Source: JACTOJ01 sp032335695
GTDB lineage: Bacteria > Bacillota > Clostridia > Clostridiales > Clostridiaceae
Direction of reading: 5' to 3'
Assembly (NCBI RefSeq): GCF_032335695.1
Contig: NZ_JACTOJ010000023.1
Span: 1-64,000 of the forward strand
DNA length: 64,000 bases
Shown here: positions 34,319 to 42,239 of the stretch, in pieces
How the letters are laid out: the number at the start of each line of letters is the position of its first letter
How positions within the stretch are numbered: position 1 is the first letter of the stretch
The notes under the pieces: generated by a model
The model's database searches: none
The model's input: only the letters and a program-made list of their open reading frames with translations
What the model was told of the DNA's origin: nothing
Made by a program: the position numbers and the translations under genes

Positions 34319-34414
34319 CTAAATAGCGAGGGAACTTGTGTTTCAAGGTGAGAGGAAGCTTTTGAGCTTCGACCGAATTATATGGCCTATGTCATATAGA
34401 AAATTGCTATTTAG
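34319..34414 (+). ncRNA. Second, divergent TPP-like aptamer
   Basis: A 9-bp closing stem CTAAATAGC/GCTATTTAG encloses three hairpins. The 5' half matches the first aptamer closely: GGGAACTTG, then GGTGAGAGGAAG, an arm GAAGCTTTTGAGCTTC and CGACCG. The 3' half is different: the pyrophosphate-binding segment around ACCTGATCTGGATAATGCC is missing, replaced by TTATATGGCC-TATG-TCATATAG. So the part that binds the HMP ring in TPP riboswitches is kept, but the pyrophosphate helix is changed. It may sense another thiamin-related compound, or be a decayed copy. Confidence 0.6.
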
Positions 34415-34429
34415 GTGCACTGCAGCTAT

Positions 34430-34497
34430 ACCTTCATGATATGTTTATTTTCTGTATGACGTGGCAGGAAAATAAACATTATTATGGAGGTTTTTTA
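34430..34497 (+). terminator. Terminator stem that contains the thiW ribosome binding site
   Basis: Outer arms ACCTTCAT (34430-34437) and ATGGAGGT (34484-34491), inner arms ATGTTTATTTTC and GAAAATAAACAT, a terminal loop near 34453-34466, and a T6 run starting at 34491. The GGAGG used by thiW is inside the outer arm. Folding would stop both transcription and translation. The layout, a small conserved-looking tip in a long terminator stem, recalls HMP-PP (thiS-motif) riboswitches. Confidence 0.65.
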
Positions 34498-34499
34498 TT

Positions 34500-35063
34500 A
34501 TGGAAAGAAACTCAAAATTATTAAACAAAATCATGCTGGCAATGCTGGTTGCTATGGGCGTTGTAATTTCACCAATATTGCGTGTGGAAGGAATGTGCCC
34601 TATGTCTAGCGTTATTAACATTGTATGCGCTGTAATTCTTGGACCTTGGTACGCACTTTTATGTGCTGTAATGATAGGAATTATAAGAATGTCACTAATG
34701 GGAATCCCACCTTTAGCTTTAACTGGTGCAGTATTTGGCGCTGCCTTATCTGGAATTTTATATAGAAAATCTAATGGAAAGATAATTTTTGCAGTTTTAG
34801 GTGAAGTTATAGGAACTGGAATTGTTGGAGCTTTAGCCTCCTATCCTGTGATGAGATTTATCTGGGGCAGATCCGGTCTTACCTGGTTATTTTACATGCC
34901 CTTATTTTTTACAGCAACCATTATCGGAGGAACAATTGCTTTCCTATTCCTAAGAGCATTAAGTAAAATAGGAATACTTTCAAAAACTCAAAAAATACTG
35001 GGGGCAAAGGTATGTGATAGAGCAAGAAATGATGATAAAGAGCTTACTGCAAATCAAGCATAG
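34500..35063 (+). CDS. thiW: ThiW, predicted thiazole transporter S component
   Basis: 187 residues with five or six membrane segments. The family signature VEGMCPMSSVINIVCAVILGPWYALL is present, followed by GAVFGAALSGILYR. ThiW is regarded as the substrate-binding component of an ECF transporter for hydroxyethylthiazole. GGAGG lies 9 nt upstream, inside the terminator stem. It overlaps thiM and is under the leader at 34092-34497. No ECF T or A components are in this window, so it presumably uses shared ones. Confidence 0.92.
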   Translation: MERNSKLLNKIMLAMLVAMGVVISPILRVEGMCPMSSVINIVCAVILGPWYALLCAVMIGIIRMSLMGIPPLALTGAVFGAALSGILYRKSNGKIIFAVLGEVIGTGIVGALASYPVMRFIWGRSGLTWLFYMPLFFTATIIGGTIAFLFLRALSKIGILSKTQKILGAKVCDRARNDDKELTANQA

Positions 35064-35844
35064 TGTTAAGCTTGAAAAGCCACTGATTCACTGCATCACA
35101 AATCCAATTTCAATAAATGATTGTGCAAATGTGGTACTTGCTGTTGGCGGAAAACCTATTATGGCGGAGCATCCTTTAGAGGTAGCCGAAATCACTGCTG
35201 CTTCAAAGGCATTAGCAGTTAATCTTGGAAATATAACAGATGTTAGAATGAAGTCCATGCTTATTTCAGGAGAGACCGCCAATAAAAATAGTATTCCCCA
35301 CATAATTGATCTTGTAGGGGCAGGCTGCAGCAAGCTTCGTCTGGATTACGCAAAACAATACATTGAAAAGTGCCATCCCAATATAATTAAGGGCAATATG
35401 TCTGAAATAAAGGCACTTTGTAATATCAAAAATACTGCAAAAGGAATTGATGTTGGACAATCCGATATTGTAACAGAGGAAAATATATCTGAAACTATAA
35501 GTATGTTAAAAGCATTGTCGTTAAAAACAGGCTCCATTGTTGCAGTCACAGGAATTTTAGATGTAATAACCAATGGCACTTACACTTATATAATAAGAAA
35601 TGGCTGTGAGATGCTGTCTATGATAACCGGCACAGGCTGCATGCTCACAGCACTTACAGCAAGTTATATTTCCTCTGGAGACCTACTTAATGGAGCTGTT
35701 CTAGCGACAGCTCTAATGGGAATATGCGGTGAACTTTCTGAAAATGCCAAAGGTACAGCAAGCTTTAGGACTGAGCTTATAGATAATATATTTAGTATTT
35801 CTGATGATACTCTAGTGGAAAAAATTAAATGCACTATCATATAA
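35014..35844 (+). CDS. thiM: Hydroxyethylthiazole kinase ThiM
   Basis: 276 residues. Begins LIHCITNPISINDCANVVLAVGGKPIM, the ThiM signature, then DLVGAG and a C-terminal block MITGTGCMLTALTASYI with the catalytic Cys. It phosphorylates 5-(2-hydroxyethyl)-4-methylthiazole for the thiamin salvage pathway. The 50-bp overlap with thiW depends on the GTG at 35014; an ATG at 35029 is an alternative start and the sequence does not decide between them. Together thiW and thiM import and activate the thiazole. Confidence 0.92.
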   Translation: MIEQEMMIKSLLQIKHSVKLEKPLIHCITNPISINDCANVVLAVGGKPIMAEHPLEVAEITAASKALAVNLGNITDVRMKSMLISGETANKNSIPHIIDLVGAGCSKLRLDYAKQYIEKCHPNIIKGNMSEIKALCNIKNTAKGIDVGQSDIVTEENISETISMLKALSLKTGSIVAVTGILDVITNGTYTYIIRNGCEMLSMITGTGCMLTALTASYISSGDLLNGAVLATALMGICGELSENAKGTASFRTELIDNIFSISDDTLVEKIKCTII

Positions 35845-36012
35845 GTATATTAATATGCACTATGCTTCTTCGTTAGTTGTCCATTAAATAGAAACAGAGC
35901 ATCCCTTGAATAACTTCTTATTTTTTAGGTTTAAATAAATTGTAATATATCTTATTATTTATTATAATAAGATAATAAAAGAATACGTAAGAATAAAAAA
36001 GGAGTGAAGAAC

Positions 36013-36426
36013 ATGTCTATACAAACCTATTTAAACTTTAATGGAAATTGCGGCGAAGCATTAGAATTTTATTCTCAAGTTTTTAAAACTGAAAAGCCTA
36101 AAATCATGTTATATGGTGATATGCCTGCGAATAAAGCTTTTCCAATGACGGAAGAAACAAAAAAATTAGTGCTCCACGGTGAACTTAAAATTGATGGAAG
36201 TACTATCATGTTCTCCGATACAGCACAAGATATGTCCGTAACTTTTGGAAACAACATTAATCTCATATTTACTAGTAAAGACGAGGAAGAAATCAAGAGA
36301 ATTTTCAATGAATTAAAGACGAATGGTAAGGTAATTATGGAACTTCAAAAAACCTTTTGGAGTAAATGCTACGGTTATATCATAGATAAGTTTGGCATAG
36401 GATGGCAGCTTAGCACAGAAGAATAG
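36013..36426 (+). CDS. VOC-family (PhnB-like) protein
   Basis: 137 residues from the ATG at 36013, which has AAAAGGAG 8 nt upstream. The pattern TYLNFNGNCGEALEFYSQVF and the second half (FGNNINLIFTSKDEEEI, GYIIDKFGIGWQL) match the beta-alpha-beta pairs of PhnB-type VOC proteins. Metal-dependent activity is possible; substrate unknown. Single gene. Confidence 0.85.
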   Translation: MSIQTYLNFNGNCGEALEFYSQVFKTEKPKIMLYGDMPANKAFPMTEETKKLVLHGELKIDGSTIMFSDTAQDMSVTFGNNINLIFTSKDEEEIKRIFNELKTNGKVIMELQKTFWSKCYGYIIDKFGIGWQLSTEE

Positions 36427-36498
36427 TCTTAAGTTTCATTTTGGCTAAAAACTTTTTACATAGTTACTCCTAGGCTGATTAAGCTTAGCAAAAATAAG

Positions 36499-36519
36499 GT
36501 CCTTGCAAAATGCAAGGAC
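36499..36519. terminator. Terminator hairpin
   Basis: GTCCTTGCA-AAA-TGCAAGGAC, a perfect 9-bp stem. On minus it is followed by CTTATTTTTG, so it likely ends the small gene at 36550-36639. Confidence 0.7.
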
Positions 36520-36549
36520 TTTCCTCTGATGCTCAGAATATCATCCTAT

Positions 36550-36639
36550 TTATTTTTTCTTAACAGCTTTAGTTCCTGAACTATTTTCTTTTTTTCGCTT
36601 TTTCCCTTGATTAGTAGAAGAGTCATCTTTTCTGCTCAT
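36550..36639 (-). CDS. Small lysine-rich protein, 29 residues
   Basis: Reads MSRKDDSSTNQGKKRKK, then ENSSGTKAVKKK. AGGAGGG precedes the ATG by 10 nt, and a good minus-strand terminator follows. It is strongly basic, with no hydrophobic segment, so nucleic-acid or ribosome binding is possible. Not recognised as a named family. Confidence 0.6.
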   Translation of the reverse strand: MSRKDDSSTNQGKKRKKENSSGTKAVKKK

Positions 36640-36954
36640 AAAATATATCCCTCCTAAAATTAAAATTTATTTTTGTTATTACCTTACTATTTTGTCCAAT
36701 GTACATGTGATGATACTAGTAAATTGATAGCATTCATGTGCTATCGTAGCTATTTTTTCATATAGTCTTCAATCACTTCATATATATTGCTGCTTTCACA
36801 AAAACGACATATAGATTCTGCTATTTATTATTATTTCACATCATTTTTGTTAATTCTGCTCTCTTAGTAAGCAGCTTTTTCACTCAGCAAAATTAAGACC
36901 AAGACAAAAATAATAACTATCAAAGCTTGTTTTCAAGCAGTCATTAAAAAAGAA
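36640..36954. other. Intergenic without a gene
   Basis: 315 bp. It contains the hairpin GATAGCA...TGCTATC (36727-36745) and a GCTTGTTTTCAAGC-type stem just after the deacetylase stop, likely its terminator on minus. No ORF with a ribosome binding site was found. Confidence 0.4.
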
Positions 36955-37704
36955 TTATTGCGGAAAATGTTTTCCGACTATAGGAAAACAAAATTCAGGT
37001 GTATCGTTGATAATAGCTTTAAATTCATATCCTTTATCTTTGTAATATTTAATTATTTTCGGTAATGCCTTGCAGGTATTCTTATGCATGTAATCGCAGT
37101 GTAAAAGTAACAGTACATTAGACAGTTCTTCGCTATTTTCTGTTGCTTGCCTGTATAGTCTGTCTGGAGAAGTTTTTGGTTTAATGCCATCTACAGTCTC
37201 CATATTCCAGTCATATACTTTGAAGTTATAACTGTGAAGTTTAGTAAGATAAGCTTCTGTAAGATGTTTTTTACTGCCTCCAGGAAACCTAATAATGTTA
37301 GGGCAAATTCCAATAGTTGATTTTATTTTTTCTTGAGATTGCAGCATTTCTTTTATAAATGCATTTTGGTTAGCGTAAATTCGTTTAAATTTATGAGTAT
37401 AAGTGTGAAGTCCAATGCTGTGTCCTTCATCATTAATTCTTTTCACAACCTGCTCTAAACCATCAATTTGATTTCCTATAAGAAAAAAAGTAGCCTTCAC
37501 TTCATTTTCTTTTAGTATATCTAGAATTTTATCAGTAATAGCATTGCTAGGCCCATCGTCAAAAGTTAAATAGACTACTTTCTTATTTATGTCTGAATTT
37601 GCATATACGGGCTTTAAAACTATAAAGTTTAACATATTTGCTATATTAAAAATAGCCAATAAAAAAACTACGTGAAAAAATAGAAATTTCTTTCTCTTAT
37701 TCAA
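36955..37704 (-). CDS. Polysaccharide deacetylase (NodB-type)
   Basis: 249 residues. N-terminal anchor or signal (FLFFHVVFLLAIFNIANML). The NodB blocks are present: YLTFDDGPSNAITDKIL, GHSIGLHTYTHKF with the metal-binding H-x-x-x-H, FPGGSKKH and the C-terminal LLLHCD. Likely acts outside the cell on peptidoglycan N-acetyl groups or another beta-linked polysaccharide. It is monocistronic and is flanked by long AT-rich spacers. Confidence 0.9.
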   Translation of the reverse strand: MNKRKKFLFFHVVFLLAIFNIANMLNFIVLKPVYANSDINKKVVYLTFDDGPSNAITDKILDILKENEVKATFFLIGNQIDGLEQVVKRINDEGHSIGLHTYTHKFKRIYANQNAFIKEMLQSQEKIKSTIGICPNIIRFPGGSKKHLTEAYLTKLHSYNFKVYDWNMETVDGIKPKTSPDRLYRQATENSEELSNVLLLLHCDYMHKNTCKALPKIIKYYKDKGYEFKAIINDTPEFCFPIVGKHFPQ

Positions 37705-37853
37705 AAGTACCGCCTTCCTTCATAATATGTATAAATATCTTTCTAGTAAAGAAAACTGCAAACTTAAACTAGAGAATGCTTCATCAACTTTTAAATTCTA
37801 TTTTTTATTGTTTGACATTTATAAAATTTAATAACTAGCAAATTTTTCATTAT

Positions 37854-38265
37854 TTATAGATGCATAAAATCAAGCGAATCTCCCAAAAATGAAACTAAAG
37901 AAATAATGGTTAATTCAACTTTTATCACTAATATCCCTGCTGGTGAATATAGACCATGGCTAATTGCAAGTGCCATAGCTGCATTTGTTATTTTAGTTCC
38001 AACTAAATTCAAAGCATTGGCTTTGTAGCAGGCTCTTGCTTCATAATAGGTTGCAAAGGCATCTCCAATACCAGCAGCCAAAAACTTTGCAGGTGGGCCT
38101 AAAATTATGTCTGTATCAACTTTGAGATTTTGCACTATCAAACACAAAAGGATCAGATACTATTAGAAAGGATTTTCCTAGGCTTTTTACATATTCAACT
38201 ATCTCACTTAATACCCCGGCTCCTTGTACATATTTTGATGGTGATTGAATTGATTTTACTATCAT
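37854..38265 (-). pseudogene. gldA: Glycerol dehydrogenase remnant
   Basis: From the ATG at 38265 (GGAGGAATAG upstream) it reads MIVKSIQSPSKYVQGAGVLS and on to VSDPFVF, the GldA N-terminus. It then shifts frame into VDTDIILGPPAKFLAAGIGDAFATYYEARAC and ALNLVGTKITNAAMALAI, which belongs around residues 155-210 in GldA. About 110 codons are gone and the C-terminal half is also missing. The original enzyme oxidised glycerol with NAD. Confidence 0.88.
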
Positions 38266-38376
38266 AACTATTCCTCCAGTTCATATTTTAACTTTGCTTT
38301 TGTTGGGAATAATTATAATCTCATTCCCATTTTGGTACATCCTCATAGATTTATTTTGAAAAAAGCTATTTACAAA

Positions 38377-38423
38377 ACTAAACGGTTAGTATATTATATA
38401 TTTATAAACTAAACGTTCAGTTT
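38377..38423 (+). promoter_or_regulatory. Two TetR-type operators
   Basis: Near-palindromes ACTAAACGGTTAGT (38377-38390) and AACTAAACGTTCAGTTT (38407-38423), centred about 31 bp apart, upstream of the flavodoxin pseudogene. This is the form of operator used by TetR/AcrR proteins. No TetR gene is adjacent. Confidence 0.6.
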
Positions 38424-38471
38424 GATTAATTAAATAATAAATATTATAAAGTATAAGAGGAGGAAAATTTA

Positions 38472-39107
38472 ATGAAGGTTGTTGTTTTTAACGGAAGTCC
38501 AAATAAATAAGGTAATACTTATCACGGAATAAAGCTAGTTGTTGAGGAACTGGAAAAGGAAGGAATAGAAACAGAAATAATTCATGTAGGTAATAAATCT
38601 GTACGAGGCTGTATTGCTTGTGGATATTGCACAAAATACAAAAATGGAAAATGTGCTATTGCTGTAGATCCAGTTAATGATTGGATTGAGAAAATGAAAG
38701 ATGCTGACGGGATAATTCTGGCTTCGCCAGTACACTATTCTGCAATTGCCGGAACAATGAAGTCCTTTTTAGATAGAGCTTTTCGCGTAGCAGAGGGCAA
38801 TGATAATATGCTAAGGCTCAAAGTTGGAGCTGCAGTAGTTGCAGTAAGACGTACAGGTGGAATGCCTACCTTTGACCAATTAAATAATTACATTAATCAT
38901 TCTGAAATGATAATCCCTACTTCAAATTATTGGAACATTATTAATGGAAGATTACCAGGCGAAGCACTGCAGGATGAAGAAGGCGTTCAAATAATGAGAG
39001 TATTAGGTAAAAATATGGCTTGGCTTATGAAAGTTATTGAAAATGGAAAAGCTTCTATCAAAGAGCCTGAAAGAGAAGAGAAAATTTTCACTAATTTTAT
39101 TCGATAG
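38472..39107 (+). pseudogene. Flavodoxin/NADPH-dependent FMN reductase with an internal stop
   Basis: Start with AGAGGAGG in front. It reads MKVVVFNGSPNK, TAA, then GNTYHGIKLVVEELEKEGIE and continues open for about 198 codons with SVRGCIACGYCTKY, ILASPVHYSAIAGTMKSFLDRAF. The stop, codon 13, lies in the FMN-binding loop (GSPxxxGNT); one base change from AAA explains it. The rest shows no defect, so the mutation is recent, or a sequencing error, or it is read through. Flavodoxin-like iron-sulfur flavoproteins of this type reduce quinones or nitro compounds. Confidence 0.85.
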
Positions 39108-39152
39108 CTCCCCCCCTACTCTTGTGAATTTGAAATCTATATTTTTCATAAA

Positions 39153-39188
39153 AAAAGGCTGCGTGCTTATGATGAGCCACAGCCTTTT
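39153..39188. terminator. Bidirectional terminator
   Basis: AAAAGGCTG...CAGCCTTTT with an inner GTG/CAC, between the flavodoxin remnant and the nitroreductase. Confidence 0.85.
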
Positions 39189-39227
39189 ATATTTTTCACT
39201 AGCAGGAAGCAAATGAAATCTAAACTA

Positions 39228-39893
39228 TTAAACCCACTGTACAACCTCTTCTAATGATCGTCTTGTCTTTGGATATGGTTCTCCTGCACGATAGCCAAAG
39301 CTTGCCATAACTGAAACTCCAAAGTGCTCAGTATCCAAAAGATTATTTTCTGCTAATATTTTTTCAACAGCAGCTATATTAAAGCCTTCTATTGGGCAGG
39401 AATCTATACCTAAAAATGCTGCAGTAGTAAGCATATTTGCTAAGGCTATATAAGTTTGCTTTGAAGCCCAATCATATAATGCACGATCACTTTCCAAAAG
39501 CTTAAAATCATCTCTCTGGAAATTTTCAAAATGTGCTTTTCTTTCTTTAGCGATTTCTTCAGGAAGTTTTTGTACCTCAGTCATAACTTTCCACAAATAA
39601 TCTGAATTATATAAGGTATCAACCTTTTTACGTGCTAAAAGTATAACGAAGTGACTTGCTCCATTAAAGCTGTTTTGTGCTCCCCAAGCAGCTGGATATA
39701 ATTTTTCCCTTAGTTTAGGATCTTGAACAACTAAAAACTTCCAAGGTTCAAAACCAAAGGAACTTGGTGAAAGTCTGCCAGCTTCCAATATTGTATTAAA
39801 ATCTTTTTCTGATACCACTTTGCTGGCATCAAATTTCTTGCATGCATGCCTAAACTTAAAAGCATCCAATATTAATTCGTTTTTATCACTCAT
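39228..39893 (-). CDS. Nitroreductase-family NAD(P)H oxidoreductase
   Basis: 221 residues. FRHACKKFDASKVV near the start, then SPSSFGFEPWKFLVVQD, and the C-terminal EPYPKTRRSLEEVVQWV. These are the FMN-binding features of NfsB/YfkO-like enzymes that reduce nitroaromatics, quinones or dihydropteridine. It is divergent from an HxlR gene, the usual partner for thiol- or quinone-stress control. Confidence 0.92.
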   Translation of the reverse strand: MSDKNELILDAFKFRHACKKFDASKVVSEKDFNTILEAGRLSPSSFGFEPWKFLVVQDPKLREKLYPAAWGAQNSFNGASHFVILLARKKVDTLYNSDYLWKVMTEVQKLPEEIAKERKAHFENFQRDDFKLLESDRALYDWASKQTYIALANMLTTAAFLGIDSCPIEGFNIAAVEKILAENNLLDTEHFGVSVMASFGYRAGEPYPKTRRSLEEVVQWV

Positions 39894-40031
39894 TTATAAA
39901 ACCACCTTTCATTTACCTTGCTTCAAATATAACATATTTAGATACTATATTGAAGTACGCACATTTTTGATATATAATATACTCATATGGTATTAAGTAT
40001 ATTTTTTATACTATTGGAAGGATATGATACT

Positions 40032-40388
40032 ATGGAAACTATTAATTCTAACTGCGGCGGTCGTCCTTGCCCAGTGGAAACAACTCTAAATCTAATTAGC
40101 GGGAAATGGAAAGGAATTATTCTATACAGGCTCTTGGGCGGCAAAAAACGTTTTAATGAACTTAAAAGATTAATGCCTAATGTAACTCACAGAACCCTTA
40201 CACTGCAATTAAGAGAGCTTGAAGCAGACGGCATCATAAAGCGCACAGTATATGCAGAAGTTCCCCCAAGAGTAGAATACGAACTAACAGATCTTGGCAC
40301 CTCTATGTCTCCAATAATTCAATCCATGTATGATTGGGGAACTAAATATCAGGACAATCAATTGCAATTAAGCCATGACTTAAAATAA
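40032..40388 (+). CDS. HxlR-family redox/quinone-type regulator
   Basis: 118 residues from the ATG at 40032, with AAGGAT upstream; the longer reading to 39987 is less likely. Winged helix CPVETTLNLISGKWKGIILYRL and the recognition segment RTLTLQLRELEADGIIKR match HxlR (YodB/HypR). Two Cys sit near the N-terminus (NCGGRPC), where this family usually has its sensing Cys. It probably represses the divergent nitroreductase until electrophiles appear. Confidence 0.9.
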   Translation: METINSNCGGRPCPVETTLNLISGKWKGIILYRLLGGKKRFNELKRLMPNVTHRTLTLQLRELEADGIIKRTVYAEVPPRVEYELTDLGTSMSPIIQSMYDWGTKYQDNQLQLSHDLK

Positions 40389-40404
40389 ACTTTTATCATT
40401 TAAA

Positions 40405-40437
40405 AAGCGTCCACTATAAGAGTTACAGCGGGCGCTT
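40405..40437. terminator. Bidirectional terminator
   Basis: AAGCGTCC...GGGCGCTT between convergent hxlR and the XRE-TPR gene. Confidence 0.7.
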
Positions 40438-40467
40438 AAATAAAAATTATAAACCAACTTTATCATT

Positions 40468-41505
40468 TCATTGTTCCAATAAAAACCTTATCCTAGGATC
40501 ATCTTTTACAAAATCAAGGCTTTTATCTAGCTTAATTCTCCTTTTAGCTAAGCTTTCACATTTATCTTTGCTCCACCCCTTAAGGTTCTTCCACTTTCTA
40601 TGCCTGTATAGCTTTGAATGTAAATGTTCCATGCTTTCCGCTTCATTTACCATTTTTGTAATCAGCTCTATAGCCTTTTCCTTATCCTGCTTTTGCTTTG
40701 CCAAATATAAATCAAAGGAGTATTTTTTATATGCTCCTAAATCGAACACTTCCACTAGCCTTTTAGCTCGCTCTGTGTATTCTTCTGCCTCGTCAAATTT
40801 ATTTTCTTTCAATAACATCTCTATTATTAAAAATAAAGCCGCCTCTGCTTCCATGGCATCTTTAAATAGTATGTCTTCACAGACACCGTAAGCTTCCTCA
40901 AATTTTTCACTGCTTTGAAAAAGCAGTGCCTGTTGAAGCTGCTTCTCCATTTCTATATTTGCTTCCGGAATCTTGTCTAATATTTCTTGAGCCTTATCAT
41001 ACTCTTTTTTCTCTCTGTATATTCCAGCTAACAATATTTTTGACATAGAAGCTGCCTTTTCGTTGCTGCTTGCTGCTACAAGCTCAATCCAGGCAAGTAA
41101 TTTTCTTTCATGCTTATCCTTTTCCTCAATTTTAGATGTAGTTAAAAATAATCTTAATATTGAAGCTACCCTTAGTATCAACTCATCACAGCTTGAATAC
41201 TCCTTAATTAACTCGCTGCCTCTCTCAAACGCCTTTTCATACCCCTCTTTTGATACTAGCTCACTAACCTCTCTTCCAAGTCTATTTACCTCTGACTCTG
41301 TCAGTTCCTCGTTAAAAGCCAATAAAGTATTAACATCTATTTTTAAAATCCTTGCAAGAGGTGCCAGCAGAGTTATATCTGGGTAGGACATTCCATTTTC
41401 CCACTTGTTTACTGCTGGTGCACTTATATTTAAATAATTAGCAACCTGTTCTTGAGTAAGATTTTGTTTTTTTCTGCAATCCCTAATAATTTCACCTATT
41501 TTCAT
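40468..41505 (-). CDS. XRE-family regulator with TPR-type C-terminal domain
   Basis: 345 residues from the ATG at 41505, with GGAGG 8 nt upstream. Helix-turn-helix IGEIIRDCRKKQNLTQEQVANYLNISAPAVNKWENG (residues about 3-38). The remainder is helical with repeats of the TPR type (AKQKQDKEKAIELITKMV, FEEAYGVCEDILFKDAMEAE). This architecture is found in clostridial regulators that bind small peptides, but a peptide ligand is only inferred. It lies next to padR-MFS on the opposite strand. Confidence 0.85.
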   Translation of the reverse strand: MKIGEIIRDCRKKQNLTQEQVANYLNISAPAVNKWENGMSYPDITLLAPLARILKIDVNTLLAFNEELTESEVNRLGREVSELVSKEGYEKAFERGSELIKEYSSCDELILRVASILRLFLTTSKIEEKDKHERKLLAWIELVAASSNEKAASMSKILLAGIYREKKEYDKAQEILDKIPEANIEMEKQLQQALLFQSSEKFEEAYGVCEDILFKDAMEAEAALFLIIEMLLKENKFDEAEEYTERAKRLVEVFDLGAYKKYSFDLYLAKQKQDKEKAIELITKMVNEAESMEHLHSKLYRHRKWKNLKGWSKDKCESLAKRRIKLDKSLDFVKDDPRIRFLLEQ

Positions 41506-41653
41506 GAAAAATTCCTCCACCTATCTACAATCATTAATTAAATCATATCAAAGCTGCCTTATTTAAACAATTGAAGCCTTCTCATTTTTTGCTCATGAAA
41601 GTTAACTGTTAGTTAATAAAACTTTTATTCTCTAAAATTTTAGTGTTGCATTT

Positions 41654-41694
41654 TATATCTAAAAGATATACTATAGATATATCTTTTAGATATA
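41654..41694 (+). promoter_or_regulatory. PadR operator
   Basis: Two 17-bp palindromes, TATATCTAAAAGATATA (41654-41670) and TATATCTTTTAGATATA (41678-41694), which are also inverted relative to each other. They end 15 bp before the padR start and would allow autoregulation. Confidence 0.8.
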
Positions 41695-41708
41695 AAGGAG
41701 GTAATTAT

Positions 41709-42236
41709 ATGATGAATGAATTTTATATTTTAGCTGAACTAATGGAAGAGCCTCAAAATGGTTACCAGCTGCGCAGTGCCATGCAAACCTCCTTAGGTCC
41801 TAATCGCAAGATAAGCTTTGGTGTTATCTATCCTCTGCTAGATAAACTGGCTGATTTAGGCTTCGTCGAACTTATTGCTGACAAAGATGCCCATAATAAA
41901 AAAATTGCGATGATAACAGAAAAGGGAAAAGCTTATTTTTTTGAGTTGATGGAAAAGCCTGTGCCTAAAGGTTCATATAGAGCTGACATTTTTTCAATTA
42001 AACTGGATGCTATGCAGCATCTTTCTACTGAACGTCAATTTAAGCTTTTAGAAGAATTTTTCGAAGAACAGCAGATGATCATTGCTGATACTGAAAAAGC
42101 TATGGATCATTTAGCAAAGAAAAAATCTAAAGATCACTACTATGCACTGAAAAAGCTAGACTTACGATTACGTCAGGCTAAAGAAGCAATCAGGTGGATA
42201 GAAGATTTTAGAGAAGATTTAAAGAAAGGAATATAA
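41709..42236 (+). CDS. PadR-family repressor
   Basis: 175 residues from the ATG at 41709 with AAAGGAGG 7 nt upstream. PadR winged helix: FYILAELMEEPQNGYQLRSAM, ISFGVIYPLLDKLADLGFVEL and AMITEKGKAYF, then a C-terminal coiled-coil dimerisation region. It is followed 3 bp later by an MFS gene and controls both through the palindromes upstream. Confidence 0.92.
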   Translation: MMNEFYILAELMEEPQNGYQLRSAMQTSLGPNRKISFGVIYPLLDKLADLGFVELIADKDAHNKKIAMITEKGKAYFFELMEKPVPKGSYRADIFSIKLDAMQHLSTERQFKLLEEFFEEQQMIIADTEKAMDHLAKKKSKDHYYALKKLDLRLRQAKEAIRWIEDFREDLKKGI

Positions 42237-42239
42237 AAA

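Noticed and set aside
38694..39107. 137-codon ORF taken as a separate gene
   Set aside because: It is the back part of the flavodoxin gene; the true start at 38472 is followed by an in-frame stop.
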